From Darksidea phi (Eukaryota; Ascomycota; Dothideomycetes; Pleosporales; Lentitheciaceae): 64,000 nucleotides of DNA. Positions 21,501 through 34,739 of the stretch are shown here, piece by piece; the stretch's first letter is position 1; every line of letters starts with the position of its first letter. Below the pieces are notes generated by a model. It was not told the origin of the DNA, made no database searches, and worked only from the letters and a program-made list of their open reading frames with translations. The stretch covers positions 52,636 through 116,635 of the forward strand of contig JASJFT010000142.1 in NCBI GenBank assembly GCA_030770425.1. Reading direction: 5' to 3'. The position numbers were made by a program, and so were the translations under genes.

Positions 21501-24500
21501 CATTTAGTTTAGCTATCTATTTATAGGTAGAAGGTTATACTTATTTATTATTTAACGTTAAAATAGAAGTATACGTCTAACTAGAATTTACTAGTAAAGA
21601 TAGAGCCCTAGTCTAAGATTAATAATAATAGGGGTCCGACCTTAGTAAATACTTCTATAAATAATAGGTCGACTAATATACTTATAGTAATATTCTTTAT
21701 TATAGGTAGGTACTAGGCTAGCTTTAAAAAGTAGTTAATAAGTACTAGTACTATATCGTAGACGTTACCTTTAGAATTCTTAGATTCTAGTAGATTAGTA
21801 ATAAAGTCTAAGGAGTAATTACGCTATAGCTTCTATAGTAGAAGAATTAATTCTAGTAATTTCTATAACTTATACCTTTATACTTTATTTATTTAATATA
21901 CTACGTAGCCTTGTATATACGTATTAACCTCTACTTAAAGCTTTAGCTAATAGTACTTCCTTTATAGGAGTTTAATAGTCTTATCTACCCTATAATAACC
22001 CCCTAGGGGGTTATTATAATTCCTTATAAGGATAGCTTAATAGAGAGCTTTATTATTAGGAATTTATACTTTCCCTACTCTTTAAAGGATACCCTTTAGA
22101 TCTATAATCTATAAAGATATACTCTTTTATTCTTCTCTACTCTCGAACTTTTATATATACTATATATTTTTATAATAGACTATATTACGTTTCTATACTT
22201 TCTAGATATAGTCTAATAATAGCCTAGGGATTTTTTAGCTAAAGGGCGAGTCGTTATTTATAACTTTTAGTAAAGACTTATATAATATAAAGGTAGAAAA
22301 CGCTTTATAATATTAAAGAAATATTAAAACTAAATCTAAGCCTTCTAATTACTCTCTAGATTTATCGTTCTTACCTATAGATAGATTAAGGTTAATAGAT
22401 AATATATTATTAAAAACTAGTACTATACTAGAAAATCCTATAGTAGAATAATTTATACCGTCTTCGGATATCTAATAGGTTACTTATAAATTCTTATTAA
22501 TAAGATTAGATTTATATACTATTTAACCTATAATATATAAAGCTATAGACTTCTAGAGTATCTATACCTAGAGTTTATTTTAGAGTATAGAAAGTATAAT
22601 ATTTTTTAATATTCTCTTCTCTCTAAGCTAAAAGCCTTTAGTATAATTAGGTTATTATAATAATATATTAGCTAGATTCTTTATACCGGACTTATATTCG
22701 ATCTCGAAGTTAAAATAAGCTAACTCTTTAGCCTAGTATACTTACTTAAATAAGAGTACCTTTATAATTATAAAATATTTTAAATTATTATAATCGTATA
22801 GTATATAGATAGTATCTAGAGTATACTTAAAATAGTATTATTACTATTTAAAGGTTTCTATAATAGCGAATAACTCTTTATTATAAGTATTCTATTAAAT
22901 CTATAACTTAGTAAACTTACGACTAAAGAACGTAACTAGTTTCTAGTATTTCTCTATTAAGAGTACTATTATTTATAGTTATAATAGGATAGCTACTATA
23001 GTAAACTTAAAGATATTAGTAATAACTATTATAGATTTTACTAGATTAAAGTACTAAAGGATAGGGGCTCTTATAAAGAGCTTATAGAGCGTAAGAAACG
23101 TATTATATATATTCTCTAGCTAAAACTAAGGGGTATACTACTTTATAGGACCCTTCTTAATCTTTTTTAACTTTTCTACTAACGCGTCCTTACTAGAATC
23201 TTATTAGACCGGTGTCGGATTCTATATAGAGGTTATATATTCTAAAAGTAGACGAATAATATCTAAATAGTTATATATAAACTATTAGTAAAAGTTTATA
23301 AATCTAAGAAATACTTAGATATTCTAATAGCCCTTAGGTTCTAGCTACTCTTTAATTATTTAGACCCGTACTAGGTCTATAACTACCCCGTAGGGGGTTA
23401 TAATAAAGTTAAGAAACTTTACTAACTTTATAAAAAAGGTATACTTTAAGACTTTATAATAAAGTTCCTAATTATATAACCTCTTAAGAACTTTATAAAC
23501 GTACTATTTATAGTCCTTCTCCTCTTTAAAGTATATAAAAATATCGTTTAAATAAATAACGTATATCTTATTTAATAGGCTATCTAAGACTTTATAGATA
23601 TACGACTAAAACGTAATAAATATATTTATAAGGCTAAATAGTATTACTAGGTATTTAAAATAGTCGTAACGTATTTTAAATACTATCTTTTACTTATTAC
23701 TTTTCTTAATATATAATTAATAATATACCTTATAGAGATCGAGTTTTATAAAGATCTTAGCCCTAAATAGCTAGTCTAGTATTTTATTTATAAGAGGTAT
23801 AGAGTAATAATTTTTAATTATTATCTTATTTAAACCCCTATAATTAATATATAATTAAAGTATACTATTAGCTTTAGATATAAAAAGTATTAGGACCCCT
23901 ATTAAAGATTTACTAGACTAAATCTACCCCTTCTCTAGAGAGTTATCGAGGTATTCTCTTAAAATCTTAAGTTCTCTTCTAGAGAGATTATAAATAGGGA
24001 GATTTAATAGTATCTTTTCCTTCTTAAGATTAATAGTATAGTTATACTCTAAGTTAGGAGCGATTCTACTAGTAAGTTTAAGACTAAAGTACTAAAGTTA
24101 ATTATAAAAATAATCTAGAACCTTTATAACTTTCTTGAGGTTAATTTCCTTATTAGAATTATTATAGAAAGTATCTAGATAGTTCTTAAATTTCTATTAT
24201 CTCTTCTAATAAAGAGCCGCGACCCTCTATAGAGGGGTATTTATTATTAATATTATAATCTAAGAGACTATAACCTTAAGTAGCTACGCTAATTTAAGGT
24301 ATTACTTTACGTAGTAAATAAGGTAATTATAGAGTTATAGGATTTAGTTTTTTAACTAGAGTAGTCTCTACTTATTTTAATACTAAGTATTCTAAGGTTT
24401 ATTACCTCTTAGGGTTTATATCTTACTAATAGGTATCTATAGATACTTTATAGTCTTTACGGTAGTAAGATATTAAAGTTAATACTCTTCTTTATTTATA

Positions 24501-26718
24501 AGTAATTAAGTATAAAAGCTCCCTAGATATAATATATATACTTTTTCCCTAGGTTATAGCCGTCGTAGTAGGTCGTCGGGTATTACCTTAACCTTAATAC
24601 GCTTGGCCGCTACTCTCCTATTCTACTATTTAAAAGATCCCTTTTAGTAATCTATTCGGGGGTCTATCTTATATAGCTATAGCTAGCTAAGGATAAGGTT
24701 ATAGCTATCTATAGGGGTAGTCTAAAATACTTAAGAACCTATTATCTTTATTATACCTTAAGAATTCTACGTCGTTATTATAATAATATATAGCTCTTCT
24801 AGATATAGTAATATACTAGAGACTTAATATATTTAGAGTTTTATATATAATAACGCCTTAGAGAGGTTCTACTATAATATAAGGTTCTTCCTAATAATAT
24901 TTAAGTCTAATTTTATATCGAAAAGACTCTAGGCCTATATCGGAATATCTATAGGAAGATAAACCCTTATATTACTAATAATCTATAAGAATTTACTATT
25001 AGTATTTAGTCCTAGTAGTATTATAGTAATATTAATAACTAGAACTTATCTTTTTTTAAGGACGAGTTAGCCTTCTCTTCCTAAGATTTATCTAACCTAT
25101 TATCGCCTTTAAAATGGTATTTCTAATAGTTCTTCTTTTAGTTAATCTTAGATTAGAACGTTAATACTACGTTCTTAGAGCGTAATAGGGTTCTTAATAA
25201 AGACTACCTAGTATTACTCTACTAAGAGGGCTTCTAATTCTATTTCTTCTAACTAAAATTACTTAAAGTTATTAAAGACGTAGTATACTTTCTATTTATA
25301 GTTAAACTAGGGCTAGAAACCTTTAGAAGAGTAGCTAATATAGAAGTAAAGTATACTACTATTTTTATATCCTATAAAGTATATTTAAACTATATTTAAG
25401 TTTATATATCTTTAAGTTAGCTACCCCTTTATATCTTATAATATAAAGGTTCTAGATACTTACTCTAAACTATAGATATCTTTAATATATTAGAGCTTAT
25501 ATTACCGCTAAAAGGCTTTACCTCTAAGATAGCTTTATAAGTCGTAAAGTAATTAAAGAAGAAGTTAAAGCTATCGTCTTAATATTATTTAATATTCTAA
25601 AACTTAAAGTAGTTATTAAACTTTATTAAAATAGGGTTCTCTATAAGGCTCTTAAGCTTCGTCTATAGCTAGAACTATATAATAACTTCGCCGTCGTCGA
25701 TTACTCGATCTAGGAGATTACGATATACGTTATTCTTAATAAGTATTATAATCTATATAGTACGCTTAAGAGTATTAGTAGTAATAAAGTTAATTTAGAA
25801 GAGACTATTAATATCTCTAATCTAATAATCTATAGCTTAGGTCGTCGGGGTCTTTTTTAATAAGTTTAGTATAGAAGGGTTCCTAACCTTAGTTAGATTA
25901 GATAGCCCTTAACGAGTATCGTCTACTAGGGGTAGACTAGTTATAGTCTAAAAGATACCTACGGTTAGTCTAAAGGCTACTTAGACTATATTAAGGTTTA
26001 TTTAAGTAGCCTTAATCTAATTAACTAGTATACTTTAATTTTAAAGGTTAATTAGTATTTGTATTATTTCGACTAGAAGTACTTTACCTAAGATCGGAGT
26101 ATAAATAGATATAATACGGGCTATACCTAGATAATTACTACCTATTAGAGTATTATTAGCTTCTAATATAGGTAGTATAATAGGAGCTAAGAATTAGTAT
26201 AGTTAGAATCTACTTTTACGAGCTATATTTTCGTAGCTAGGTATCCCGTTATTTCTTCGTATAGGTTAGTAGTCCCTATTAATTATAACTATTATTAGGG
26301 CTTTACTAAAAGATAGTAGTTTATTAGATACCTTTAAGACGTTTCTACTATTATACTATATATAGGTTATAGGGGTTTCGGAGATACGTTAACCCTCTTA
26401 AATATTTTTAGGGTTAAATAGGTCCCCTAGCTAGTAGTCGTTCTTATTATCTAATCTTAGTTCTTAAACTCGTTATTTACTAAACTTAGGACGCTACTAG
26501 TATACTTTATTAACTAGCTACGCGTCGGGGTTATTTCGTTTACTAGATAGATAGATACTAGAGTAGGTACTCTTCTTTAGATAGATAGTATAAGGAGGTA
26601 TACTAATAGTTCTAAATAGGCGTTATATAGTATAATTAATAAGAACTTTTAAAGTATTAGCTTTTAGCGTCGACGCTATACTACTAGTCCTTAAAAAGAA
26701 GTAGAAAGGATTCGAATT

Positions 26719-26904
26719 ATAAGGTACGCGTAGGTAGATAGGTATAGAAATACTAAGGTAGTAAAAGGGTTATATTCGGATAGAAATAAGATAAATCCTT
26801 AAGAAGATATAATAGTAGGACGTAGGACTATATAGGGTCCGGTACGTAACCGTAGCTAGGCCGATAATAATCTAGAAGTCCTTCGATAGAAGTAGTCGTA
26901 ATAT
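26719..26904 (-). repeat. 5' LTR of the nested Gypsy element
   Basis: It aligns with 18339-18524 with scattered transitions. This copy keeps more C and G than the other. Confidence 0.85.
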
Positions 26905-29900
26905 AAGCTTACCTAATATTAGAAAGAGAAGAAGAATTATAAATAACTAGAGAAAGGTCTAAGAATAATTAACTTAGAAATTAATAAAATAATTATAATA
27001 ATAAACCTATATTTAATATAAAATAAGAATAATCTATAAAATTAACTTAAGGTACTAAAAAGGTATATTACGTCTATAAATACCTTATAATATTAAAAAT
27101 TTAATACTAAATATAGATAACTATAAATATTCTTATATAGTAAGAAGCTAGCTAACTAGTTATATAGCTAGATTAAGATTATAAATAAGTATAAGACTAT
27201 TAGTCTTTCTAATATTAAAATATCTTATATATAGAAGAACTTTATAAAAATATACTATATATTTAATACTAAGTATAATATCTTAGCTCTCTAAGATATT
27301 CTAAAGACTTAATATAATAAAGTAGAAGTATAGTTATTATAATACTATATTACTAAGTTTAAGTCGTTTTTAAAGATAGTTAAACTAACTATAATAACTA
27401 AATATAATATTATAGCTATTATTTAACTTACTATTACTAATATAAATAATAATAATAGCTTTAGTAATAATAATAATAATAACTAGAAAAAGAAAAATAA
27501 TAGAATTCTAAAGATATATTTCTATAGATAAGTATACTAATAAATTAACTACTTTATACTTAATTCTTTAATAAAGAAATATTCTAAGAACTATATTATA
27601 AGTACTAAGATTAGATACTAAGTTAATAAAGCTTTAAAGACTAATTTAATACTTAAAGCTTATATTAATAAGATTATTAAGTATTTAATAGACTATATTA
27701 AATAAAAGATAACTTAGTCTACTTTTATAATATTATTTAGCTTTAATAATAAGGCTTATTTATTAGAATCTTTAACTTATATAGTCTATACGATCGATAA
27801 TATAACTATACTAATAGATAATCTAGTAGTACTTATTAAAGATTAAGATACTATATAAAATAAGTATCTCTATAATTATTAGATATTAAATCCTAGTTTA
27901 AATATATACGTTATTAACTTAAATCTATAAATTAACTAGAAATAAGAGTATAATACTATAGCTTATAAATATATTAATACTAATATTAGAGCTATAAAAG
28001 TTAAAACTTAGGACTTAATAATACTTAAAATCTATACTTCTTATAATAGTATAATAGAGATTTAATTAATATATATTACTTTAGTTTCTAGCTTTATTAT
28101 TAGTATAATAGGACTAGAAAGATATTATATTATTAATATTTATTTTAACTTAGAATATAATATATTATATTATAAGAAGTAGAGTAATATACTCGCTCTA
28201 CTTAAGTATTTAAATAGCTACTAGCTAGTTAACGTCGACGCTATATAAAGGCTATATATTAAGCTATTATTATTATTTATAACTAGTTATTAAAAGTTAT
28301 ATACTCTAAAAGCTATATAGAATATTAGTAATTATATTACTTACCTAATATAGGGATATCCTAGCTAGAGAATAATAGTTTATCTAACGGACGCCGTCTA
28401 TAGAGTCGTTATTAATAGAACTAATAATTAAAAGCTATATAAGGTATATATTAAAATAAAGCTTATAAAGTAAATTTTATATTATTAATAGAAAGATTAT
28501 ATAACGCGGCTATTTAAATATATATTATTAGATATCGTTTAGCTTCTATTAATAGAAGAAGAGTATCTTAATAGAGATAAATATAGAGGCTATAGTATTA
28601 ATTAATATACTAAGTAGTATAAAGTAGAAACGTTTTCTAATTATTTAAAATCTATTATTAATCGCTAGGTTATATAAATCTTATATAAGATATAATATTA
28701 ATTCGAATATAATATTATTAAAGTATAAACTAATAATAAGTAAGAATTTAATATCTTATCTAATCTATTTAAATAGATTTATAATAATCTAGATATTATA
28801 TATAAGAAGCGAGCGCCCTATATAGATAAATAGAATAGAAGTACTAAATATACTAAAATAATATTAGTTATATATATAAAAGTATTATAACTTTAAACTA
28901 ATCTACTTAAATTACTATTAAATAAACTATTTTAAATAGTAGTATATATTCTTAATAGGACGCCGTTAGAGAAGCTAAACTAGAAAATACTATATAAGCT
29001 TATCTAGGATAAGAAGTCTTAAGTTATCTATATATATTCTATTAACTATAAAGTCTACGTACTAAATAGATAGCTTAAGAAAGCTAATAAGCTTAAGAGT
29101 AGAGCGTTAATAGATTATCTTATTAGTTATAATTTAATAAATATCTATTATATCTAATTACTAATAAAGAACTAAATAATTTAAACTCGTAATATTATAT
29201 TTAACTTAAGTAGCTTCTTTAAGAACCTAAAAGGCTATATATAAGAGTTAGTTATTAAGAAAATTATTAAGCTACTTAATATATTTAATATTTAGTATTC
29301 TAAGAAAATTAGTATTAATAATCTACTAATACTATATTAACTAATAATAAGTAAAATAACTATACCTACTTCTCTAACTAATATATAGATAGGAGGTAAG
29401 AGATAGTAAGATAACTAGATATAGTAAAATAAGATTATTAAGAAGAATATTAAGTTCTATAAAAGACTACTTTTACTAATATCTTTAACTTATATTAATT
29501 CTAATTTAGTCTATACTAGTTCTAATTAGAAAGAGAACTCTAAAAATTCTTTAAATAATATTATAACGCCTTTAAATAATACTTTAATATAATAAAATTA
29601 ACTAATAAACTTATTACGAGAACTTAATATAATAAAGATATCTAGGTATAGCTCTAATTAAACTAAAAATAATACTCTAAGAAGATAAAATTTTAATCTT
29701 AATAAGTCTAATATTATTCTAGAAGAATACTTAGTATAGTTAACTCGCTTAAATAATCTATATTATTAAGTATATCTACTATTCTATATAAATATTAATA
29801 ATACTATATATAACTATTTATATAACTTTATTATAATAGTAAAATAGAATCTAGAATATAAGATTTACTAGTTATAGTTATTTAAGTCTCTAAAGAACTT

Positions 29901-31542
29901 TTAGTAACTAAGTAGTTATCTATATAATAATTAATTTTAAGCTACTATTAATATAGAATATTATTTAGTATAGGTAAAAGAATATTTTATAAAGATTTTA
30001 CTTTAAGCTACTAATATTAATATAAAGATACTACTACTAATATATATATTTATCTATAAAATTAATATAAATAGTTATTTCTTAAAGTTTAAGATCTAGA
30101 TTATAATTTAAGACGATTTATAATAGCTATATAGTAATATCTATACTACTATACTAGTTACTTACTTATTTTATACTCTACTTATAATTATTAATTAGTT
30201 TAACCTAGAGTTAAAGTAATATAATATTTTAATAGTCTTTCTTAATATAAAGCTTAAGAAATATACGTATATAAGAATACTAGATAGCTTTAAGTATAAT
30301 AGTAAGATCTTAAAGATATTATATACCCTTTATAGACTTAAAGAGGTACTACTATTATAGTATAATAAATTAAAAAAGATATTAAATTAGTTTAGTATAT
30401 AAGAAGTAAAAGAATTTTCTTATATATATATTAATAACTAGTTAATTCTATTTATATACGTTAATAATATTATTATAATCTATTATTCTAAGAATACTAG
30501 ACTTTATAAATATTTTAAAATAGATCTTATAAATTATTATAATATTAAAAAGTTAGATAATCTAAAGTAGTATCTAGAGATTTAAGTTATATAGGATATA
30601 AAGAAATAATTAATTTAACTTATATAGAACGTTTATATTAATAAAGTTACTAAAAAGTTTAATATCTAATTAGATTCTTATTCTATAAAAATATTACTTA
30701 TAGTAAATTAGTATAAGCTATTTACTAAGGAATCTAATAAGATATATATAAAGTATTATTAATAACTAGTCGATTATCTTATATATCTTATATAGTAAAT
30801 ATAATCTAATTTAGCTTATTTTTATAGTCTATTAGTAAGTTATCTTATAAATCTAGAATAATAATATATAACTTTAATTAAGTATATATAGTAATATATT
30901 AATAAGATAAAGTATTATATTCTATAAGAAATAGCTATATAATAAGATAAAGTAGTCGAATATAATATAATTAATAATAAAATAATTAAATAATCTAAAG
31001 CTACTAGTAATTTTCTAGAAGTAGTAGATATAGTATTTACTAATAATATTTATACTTACTAGAATAGCTAGAGCTACCTATTTTAATTATTTAATCTAAC
31101 TATTAATTAGAAATTAGCTTAATAATATACTATTACTAAAAATATAACTAAAGTAAAGTTATTTATCTTAAACTTTACTAGCTTAGAGATAGCTAAGTAG
31201 TTAAGGCTATTTAAAGAACTTAATCTAGAATTTAATAAAATATCTATTATTTAGTATAATAATTAGTAAATAGTTAATATTACTATAAAGTAAGAAGAAA
31301 AGCTTAATATTAAGCTTAAATATATTAATATCTATTAGAGTTAGATTTAATAGGAGGTTATCTATAACTACTTTAATATATAATAGCTACCTACTACTAA
31401 GATACTTACTAATAGACTTACTAAAATTCTTCTAAAGTAAAAGTATATATAATTTATAAGGTAATTAGACCTTATTAATATTAAAAGTCTAATTAAATAG
31501 GTTAACTTTAAGGGCTACGAGTACCTTTAAGCTAAGGAGGTA

Positions 31543-31798
31543 TATTATAAAGTAGACGGCTTAAGGACTAAGTACGATTAGAGATTTCGCTAGACGTAAG
31601 GATTAGTCTAGTACTAGTAGCTATTTACTAAATCTCGTAATCTAATAGAGTCTAATAGAGTCCGGTAGTATTAGTATTAAGGTATAGTTAGGGGTCGTTT
31701 CTATATATAAAATACCGTCTTTTTCAACTTATAGAAATTAGAGCTTTCACTTTCAGAGACTGCGCACTACAGTGATTCACACTGAAATCACTGTGACA
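31543..31798 (+). repeat. 3' LTR of Copia copy 2
   Basis: This 256-bp segment is aligned with 17673-17928 and 4591-4846. Here the left part is heavily RIP-mutated (starts TATTATAAAG) while the right end is nearly unmutated (ends CTGTGACA), followed by the TCTGA duplication. Confidence 0.92.
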
Positions 31799-31803
31799 TC
31801 TGA

Positions 31804-32073
31804 GATTGTAGTGTTGAGGCTTTCATTTGCATGGAGATCGGGATAACGAAAATGGCGACTCGAAAACTCACCGCGCAGTCATCCTGTCGAGTTGTTGTAC
31901 TCTATGATATCAAATCATTCGTCTTTCCCCAGGCTGCATTGGCTTAGTCTCCGCTTACGTTATACTGCGTCGATCAGCCGCCCGCTACGCCGCAGGGGAA
32001 CTTTCCGACTACACTCACGACTTCGAGACACCACCTCAAACCAGCGCACAGAAACCCAACCTACATCGCCAAA
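31804..32073. other. SDR gene upstream region
   Basis: 270 bp between the Copia target duplication and the SDR start. Base composition returns abruptly to balanced GC. No TATA box is clear. The Copia LTR now sits about 275 bp upstream of this gene. Confidence 0.4.
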
Positions 32074-33093
32074 ATGCCCCTCATGGGCGTCGGCCTTAAG
32101 ACAATATGGACGCAATTCTTCCCGCCGCAGCCTCCGCCCATGACCGAGACCAACATCCCCGACCTCACGGGCAAAGTCTTCATCGTCACAGGCGGCAGCT
32201 CAGGCATCGGCTTCGAGCTCTCCAAGATGCTGTACCGCGCTGGTGGTAAAGTGTACATCCTCTCGCGCACCGCGTCCAACTGCTCCGCCGCGATTGCCAA
32301 AATCCAGTCCGACGTCAAGCCCGCCGACGGCGGTAAACCGCCCGGTAGCCTCGAATCCATCCTGATGGACCTCCAGGACCTTTCCAGCGTACAGCAAGCC
32401 GCCAAAGCCTTCCTGGCCAAAGAGTCGCGCCTCGACGTGCTCTTCAACAACGCAGGCGTCGCGCACCACCCGCACACGCACACCAAGCAAGGCATCGAAA
32501 TCCACATCGGCACCAACACCGTCGGCCACTTTCTCCTCACGAAGCTCCTCATGCCGCTCCTCGCCGCGACCGCAAAGTCTAGCCCGTCAAACAGCGTCCG
32601 CGCCGTGTGGCCCGCATCCATCATGTGCGAGACCACGGCCCCCAAGGGCGGCGTCCTCGTCGAGAAGCTCGACAGCCTGCCCCCCACCACTGACGAAAAC
32701 TACTCTGCCTCCAAGACCGCAAACTGGTTCGCGGCGTACGAGTTCGCGAAGCGCACGGGGCGCGAGACGGGAGTGGTGAATATTGCGGGGAATCCTGGCT
32801 CGTATGTCACGCAGACGTGGCGTACGACCCCGTGGTACTTGTACTATCCGTTCGTGCCGCTGCTACGCAATCCCGTGCACGGCGCGTATACGTACCTGTG
32901 GATGGCGTTTAGCAACCATGTCGGCATGGACGAGGCGGTTGCAGGGCGGTATGGCACGTGTGATGGGCGGTGGCATCCTGGGCAGCGGAAGGATTTGCTG
33001 TTGGCGCTGAAGACCGAGGAGGAGGGAGGCACGGGGCAGGCTAAGGCGTTGTTCGAGTGGTGCGAGGTGAAGGTCGCGCCGTTTTTGTCGTGA
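32074..33093 (+). CDS. short-chain dehydrogenase/reductase (retinol-dehydrogenase-like)
   Basis: A cytosolic NAD(P)-dependent oxidoreductase of 339 aa with no intron. The Rossmann nucleotide-binding motif TGGSSGIG is near residue 38, NNAG near residue 127, and the catalytic YSASK near residue 211. The N-terminal extension and C-terminal region fit fungal proteins of the retinol-dehydrogenase/WW-oxidoreductase-like subfamily. The substrate cannot be told. The start ATG at 32074 gives the usual distance to TGGSSGIG. Codon use is GC-rich with no premature stop, so the gene looks functional. It lies beyond the second Copia from the PKS cluster; before that insertion it was the direct neighbour of the membrane protein gene, so it may belong to the cluster, but that is inference. 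Confidence 0.88.
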   Translation: MPLMGVGLKTIWTQFFPPQPPPMTETNIPDLTGKVFIVTGGSSGIGFELSKMLYRAGGKVYILSRTASNCSAAIAKIQSDVKPADGGKPPGSLESILMDLQDLSSVQQAAKAFLAKESRLDVLFNNAGVAHHPHTHTKQGIEIHIGTNTVGHFLLTKLLMPLLAATAKSSPSNSVRAVWPASIMCETTAPKGGVLVEKLDSLPPTTDENYSASKTANWFAAYEFAKRTGRETGVVNIAGNPGSYVTQTWRTTPWYLYYPFVPLLRNPVHGAYTYLWMAFSNHVGMDEAVAGRYGTCDGRWHPGQRKDLLLALKTEEEGGTGQAKALFEWCEVKVAPFLS

Positions 33094-33490
33094 GGGGGAT
33101 GCGCGGACGGGTTTTCCCTTTGTGAACGGGGAATGGAGTTGCGGCTCGGTATTGTGGCCAGAACACCGATCAGACGGTTCTGTGCTGCAAGGACGCCATC
33201 GTCCTTAAACTATAACCCATAAATACCAGAGTTGTACAACCATTCAATACACATTTTCATTCAGCACACAGAGCCAGCTGTTCGGGTGTATGCTCCACCA
33301 TCTCCCCTCCTGACGCCCTCCAGGCTAGTATCGAGGAGCTAAAGTCCATCTCCTCACCCTACCCTGTAGGCCGTCATCCAACTCTCACGCATCTAGCACG
33401 CGCGGCTTCCATCAGAATGCCACAGACACAGTCATGCGAGTAAGAGAGGATGCACGGTAGCGTCAATTCACTCTCGAGGCGTAAGAGATC
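33094..33490. other. convergent intergenic region
   Basis: About 400 bp between the convergent SDR and transporter-remnant genes, presumably both 3' flanks. Nothing else is recognised. Confidence 0.35.
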
Positions 33491-34692
33491 CTACAACCCC
33501 CAAGCAAGCCACGCCGCCACCGCTCCGGCAACCCCACTAACCCTCAACACCCACCCCACCGCATCTTGCACACCCAGCCGCCCCGCCCCCCAAAGCACAC
33601 CACTACACACCATCGCGGCAACAATCTGCGGCACCGATACCGCTGCATTGTGCACGCCCATCATCGCCCCGTTGCGATTGAGCTCCCCTTTCCTACCACC
33701 CCTCTCCAACCCATCATTTCGGGCGCCGTCTACTTCCCCTTCAGAGTTCGTTTGCAAACTTCCGCTTCGTGCAGGACAATCACTGTCCTCGTTATCAGAT
33801 ACACTTGGTTCCACTTGAGCTTCGCTGGAGCGCACATTGAAGCTTTCTCGACGCGAAGGGGAGATGTCATCGGGACCAGCTTCGCAGTCTGGATCCACGC
33901 CTGCATCGCTGGCCGTTCCAACGTCCAGCTTTTGCTGCTCGGTTACATCGATGCCGAGCCACTCGTCGTTCGTTGCGCTCTGGCTAGAGGATTTGTAGCT
34001 CGCAGTATCATAACACTGGTCTGATCCGTGCTCTGGTACTGCTGATGGGACGTCTTGATCTCGATCTGCGTGTTCGAACGCCCCCTCTTCGTACCGAATC
34101 GCCTCGCCTCCGGTCACATCTCCAGGCGTTGCGCGCGCCAACTCCATTAGAGCTCTTGCACCCTCGACTAGGCAGGTGATGTGAGTATGGTTCATGCTGA
34201 TAGGTCCTTTCATGCCGTCCGGTCGTGTCCCTAGTTGATAGTCAAGGCGCAGACCCCCGTCTGTCGATGGCGACGCGAGCGCGTTTTCCACGAGTGAGCT
34301 CACAGAAGCTTCGTGATCCGTGGCAAGAGCAGTGTTCTCAGCAGTGGCGAGTCCGTCCTCACCTAGCGCTGCCGCAAGTTTGACACTCCCTACCAGCATC
34401 TCAGCCTTGGGCTCATGGCTCGTCTCGACGCCGTATTCTAGGTCGACCTCATATTCTGTAGCATTGTGTTCCTCGATCACTGTGTTCACTAGCCCTCCAT
34501 GGGTCATGGTGCGAGGGTCGCCGTGTTCAGGATCTTGTCCAGCAGCCGTTTCATCATTGACGAGCCGTTCTGTTGAAACCAGGCTTGAGTGGGTGGCTTC
34601 GAAGAAGCGAAGAGCATCCGTGTCTTCCGTTACCATATTCATGTCCATACACGTATCGAGATGAAGGCCAACATGGCTTTGTTCCTGCTCGT
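33491..34692 (-). CDS. C-terminal part of a SUT/GPH-like sugar transporter, N-terminus not found
   Basis: The frame ends with GAMMGVHNAAVSVPQIVAAM and a final hydrophobic helix, which resembles the last two membrane segments of fungal sucrose/alpha-glucoside transporters of the GPH (SUT) family. Ahead of this lie about 330 residues of acidic, Ser/Asp/Glu-rich hydrophilic sequence, much longer than a usual cytoplasmic loop. An intron is likely at 34738 down to 34693 (GTGAGT...GCAG with a CTGAT branch site), so the gene has at least one more exon upstream. I found no multi-helix sequence there, so the first ten helices are either lost or too degraded to see. Alternatively this is an unrelated acidic protein with two C-terminal helices. 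Confidence 0.45.
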
Positions 34693-34739
34693 CTGCATGA
34701 GTCCATAGATACAACGATCAGATAGAAAATTTACTCACG

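Larger units (their letters stand above)
18339..26904 (-). mobile_element. Ty3/Gypsy LTR retrotransposon nested antisense in Copia copy 2
   Basis: Matching LTRs of about 186 bp lie at 18339-18524 and 26719-26904. The 5-bp sequence AAGCT occurs at 18334-18338 and 26905-26909 as the target duplication; the ends are ambiguous by one base because of shared A/T. Total length is about 8.57 kb. A pyrimidine tract beside the left LTR (18525-18540) is the complement of a polypurine tract, so the element reads on the minus strand. Minus-strand translation gives the Gypsy reverse-transcriptase box YLNDIFIYFKE (complement of about 23524-23562; canonical YLDD with Asp to Asn) and KLDLYKVYY (about 23730-23760). 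Nonsense codons throughout show RIP. Integrase and gag limits are not resolved. Confidence 0.88.
17673..31798 (+). mobile_element. Ty1/Copia LTR retrotransposon, copy 2 (complete, RIP-destroyed, with nested Gypsy)
   Basis: The element is bounded by two 256-bp LTRs and a perfect 5-bp target duplication TCTGA (17668-17672 and 31799-31803). Without the nested insertion it would be about 5.55 kb, normal for Copia. Gag-like sequence spans 17929-18338 and 26910-28100; the pol part lies at 28120-31540. The reverse-transcriptase box at 30459-30485 reads IYVNNIII: both catalytic Asp codons have become Asn codons, which RIP on the opposite strand produces (GAC to AAT/AAC). Trp and Gln codons have become stops throughout. 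The purine-rich tract before the 3' LTR is at 31534-31540. Confidence 0.93.

Noticed and set aside
26708..26720. TTCGAAT-type sequence beside the Gypsy LTR as part of a tRNA gene
   Set aside because: No cloverleaf can be built around it; it lies at the LTR/internal junction, where a primer-binding relic is the better explanation.
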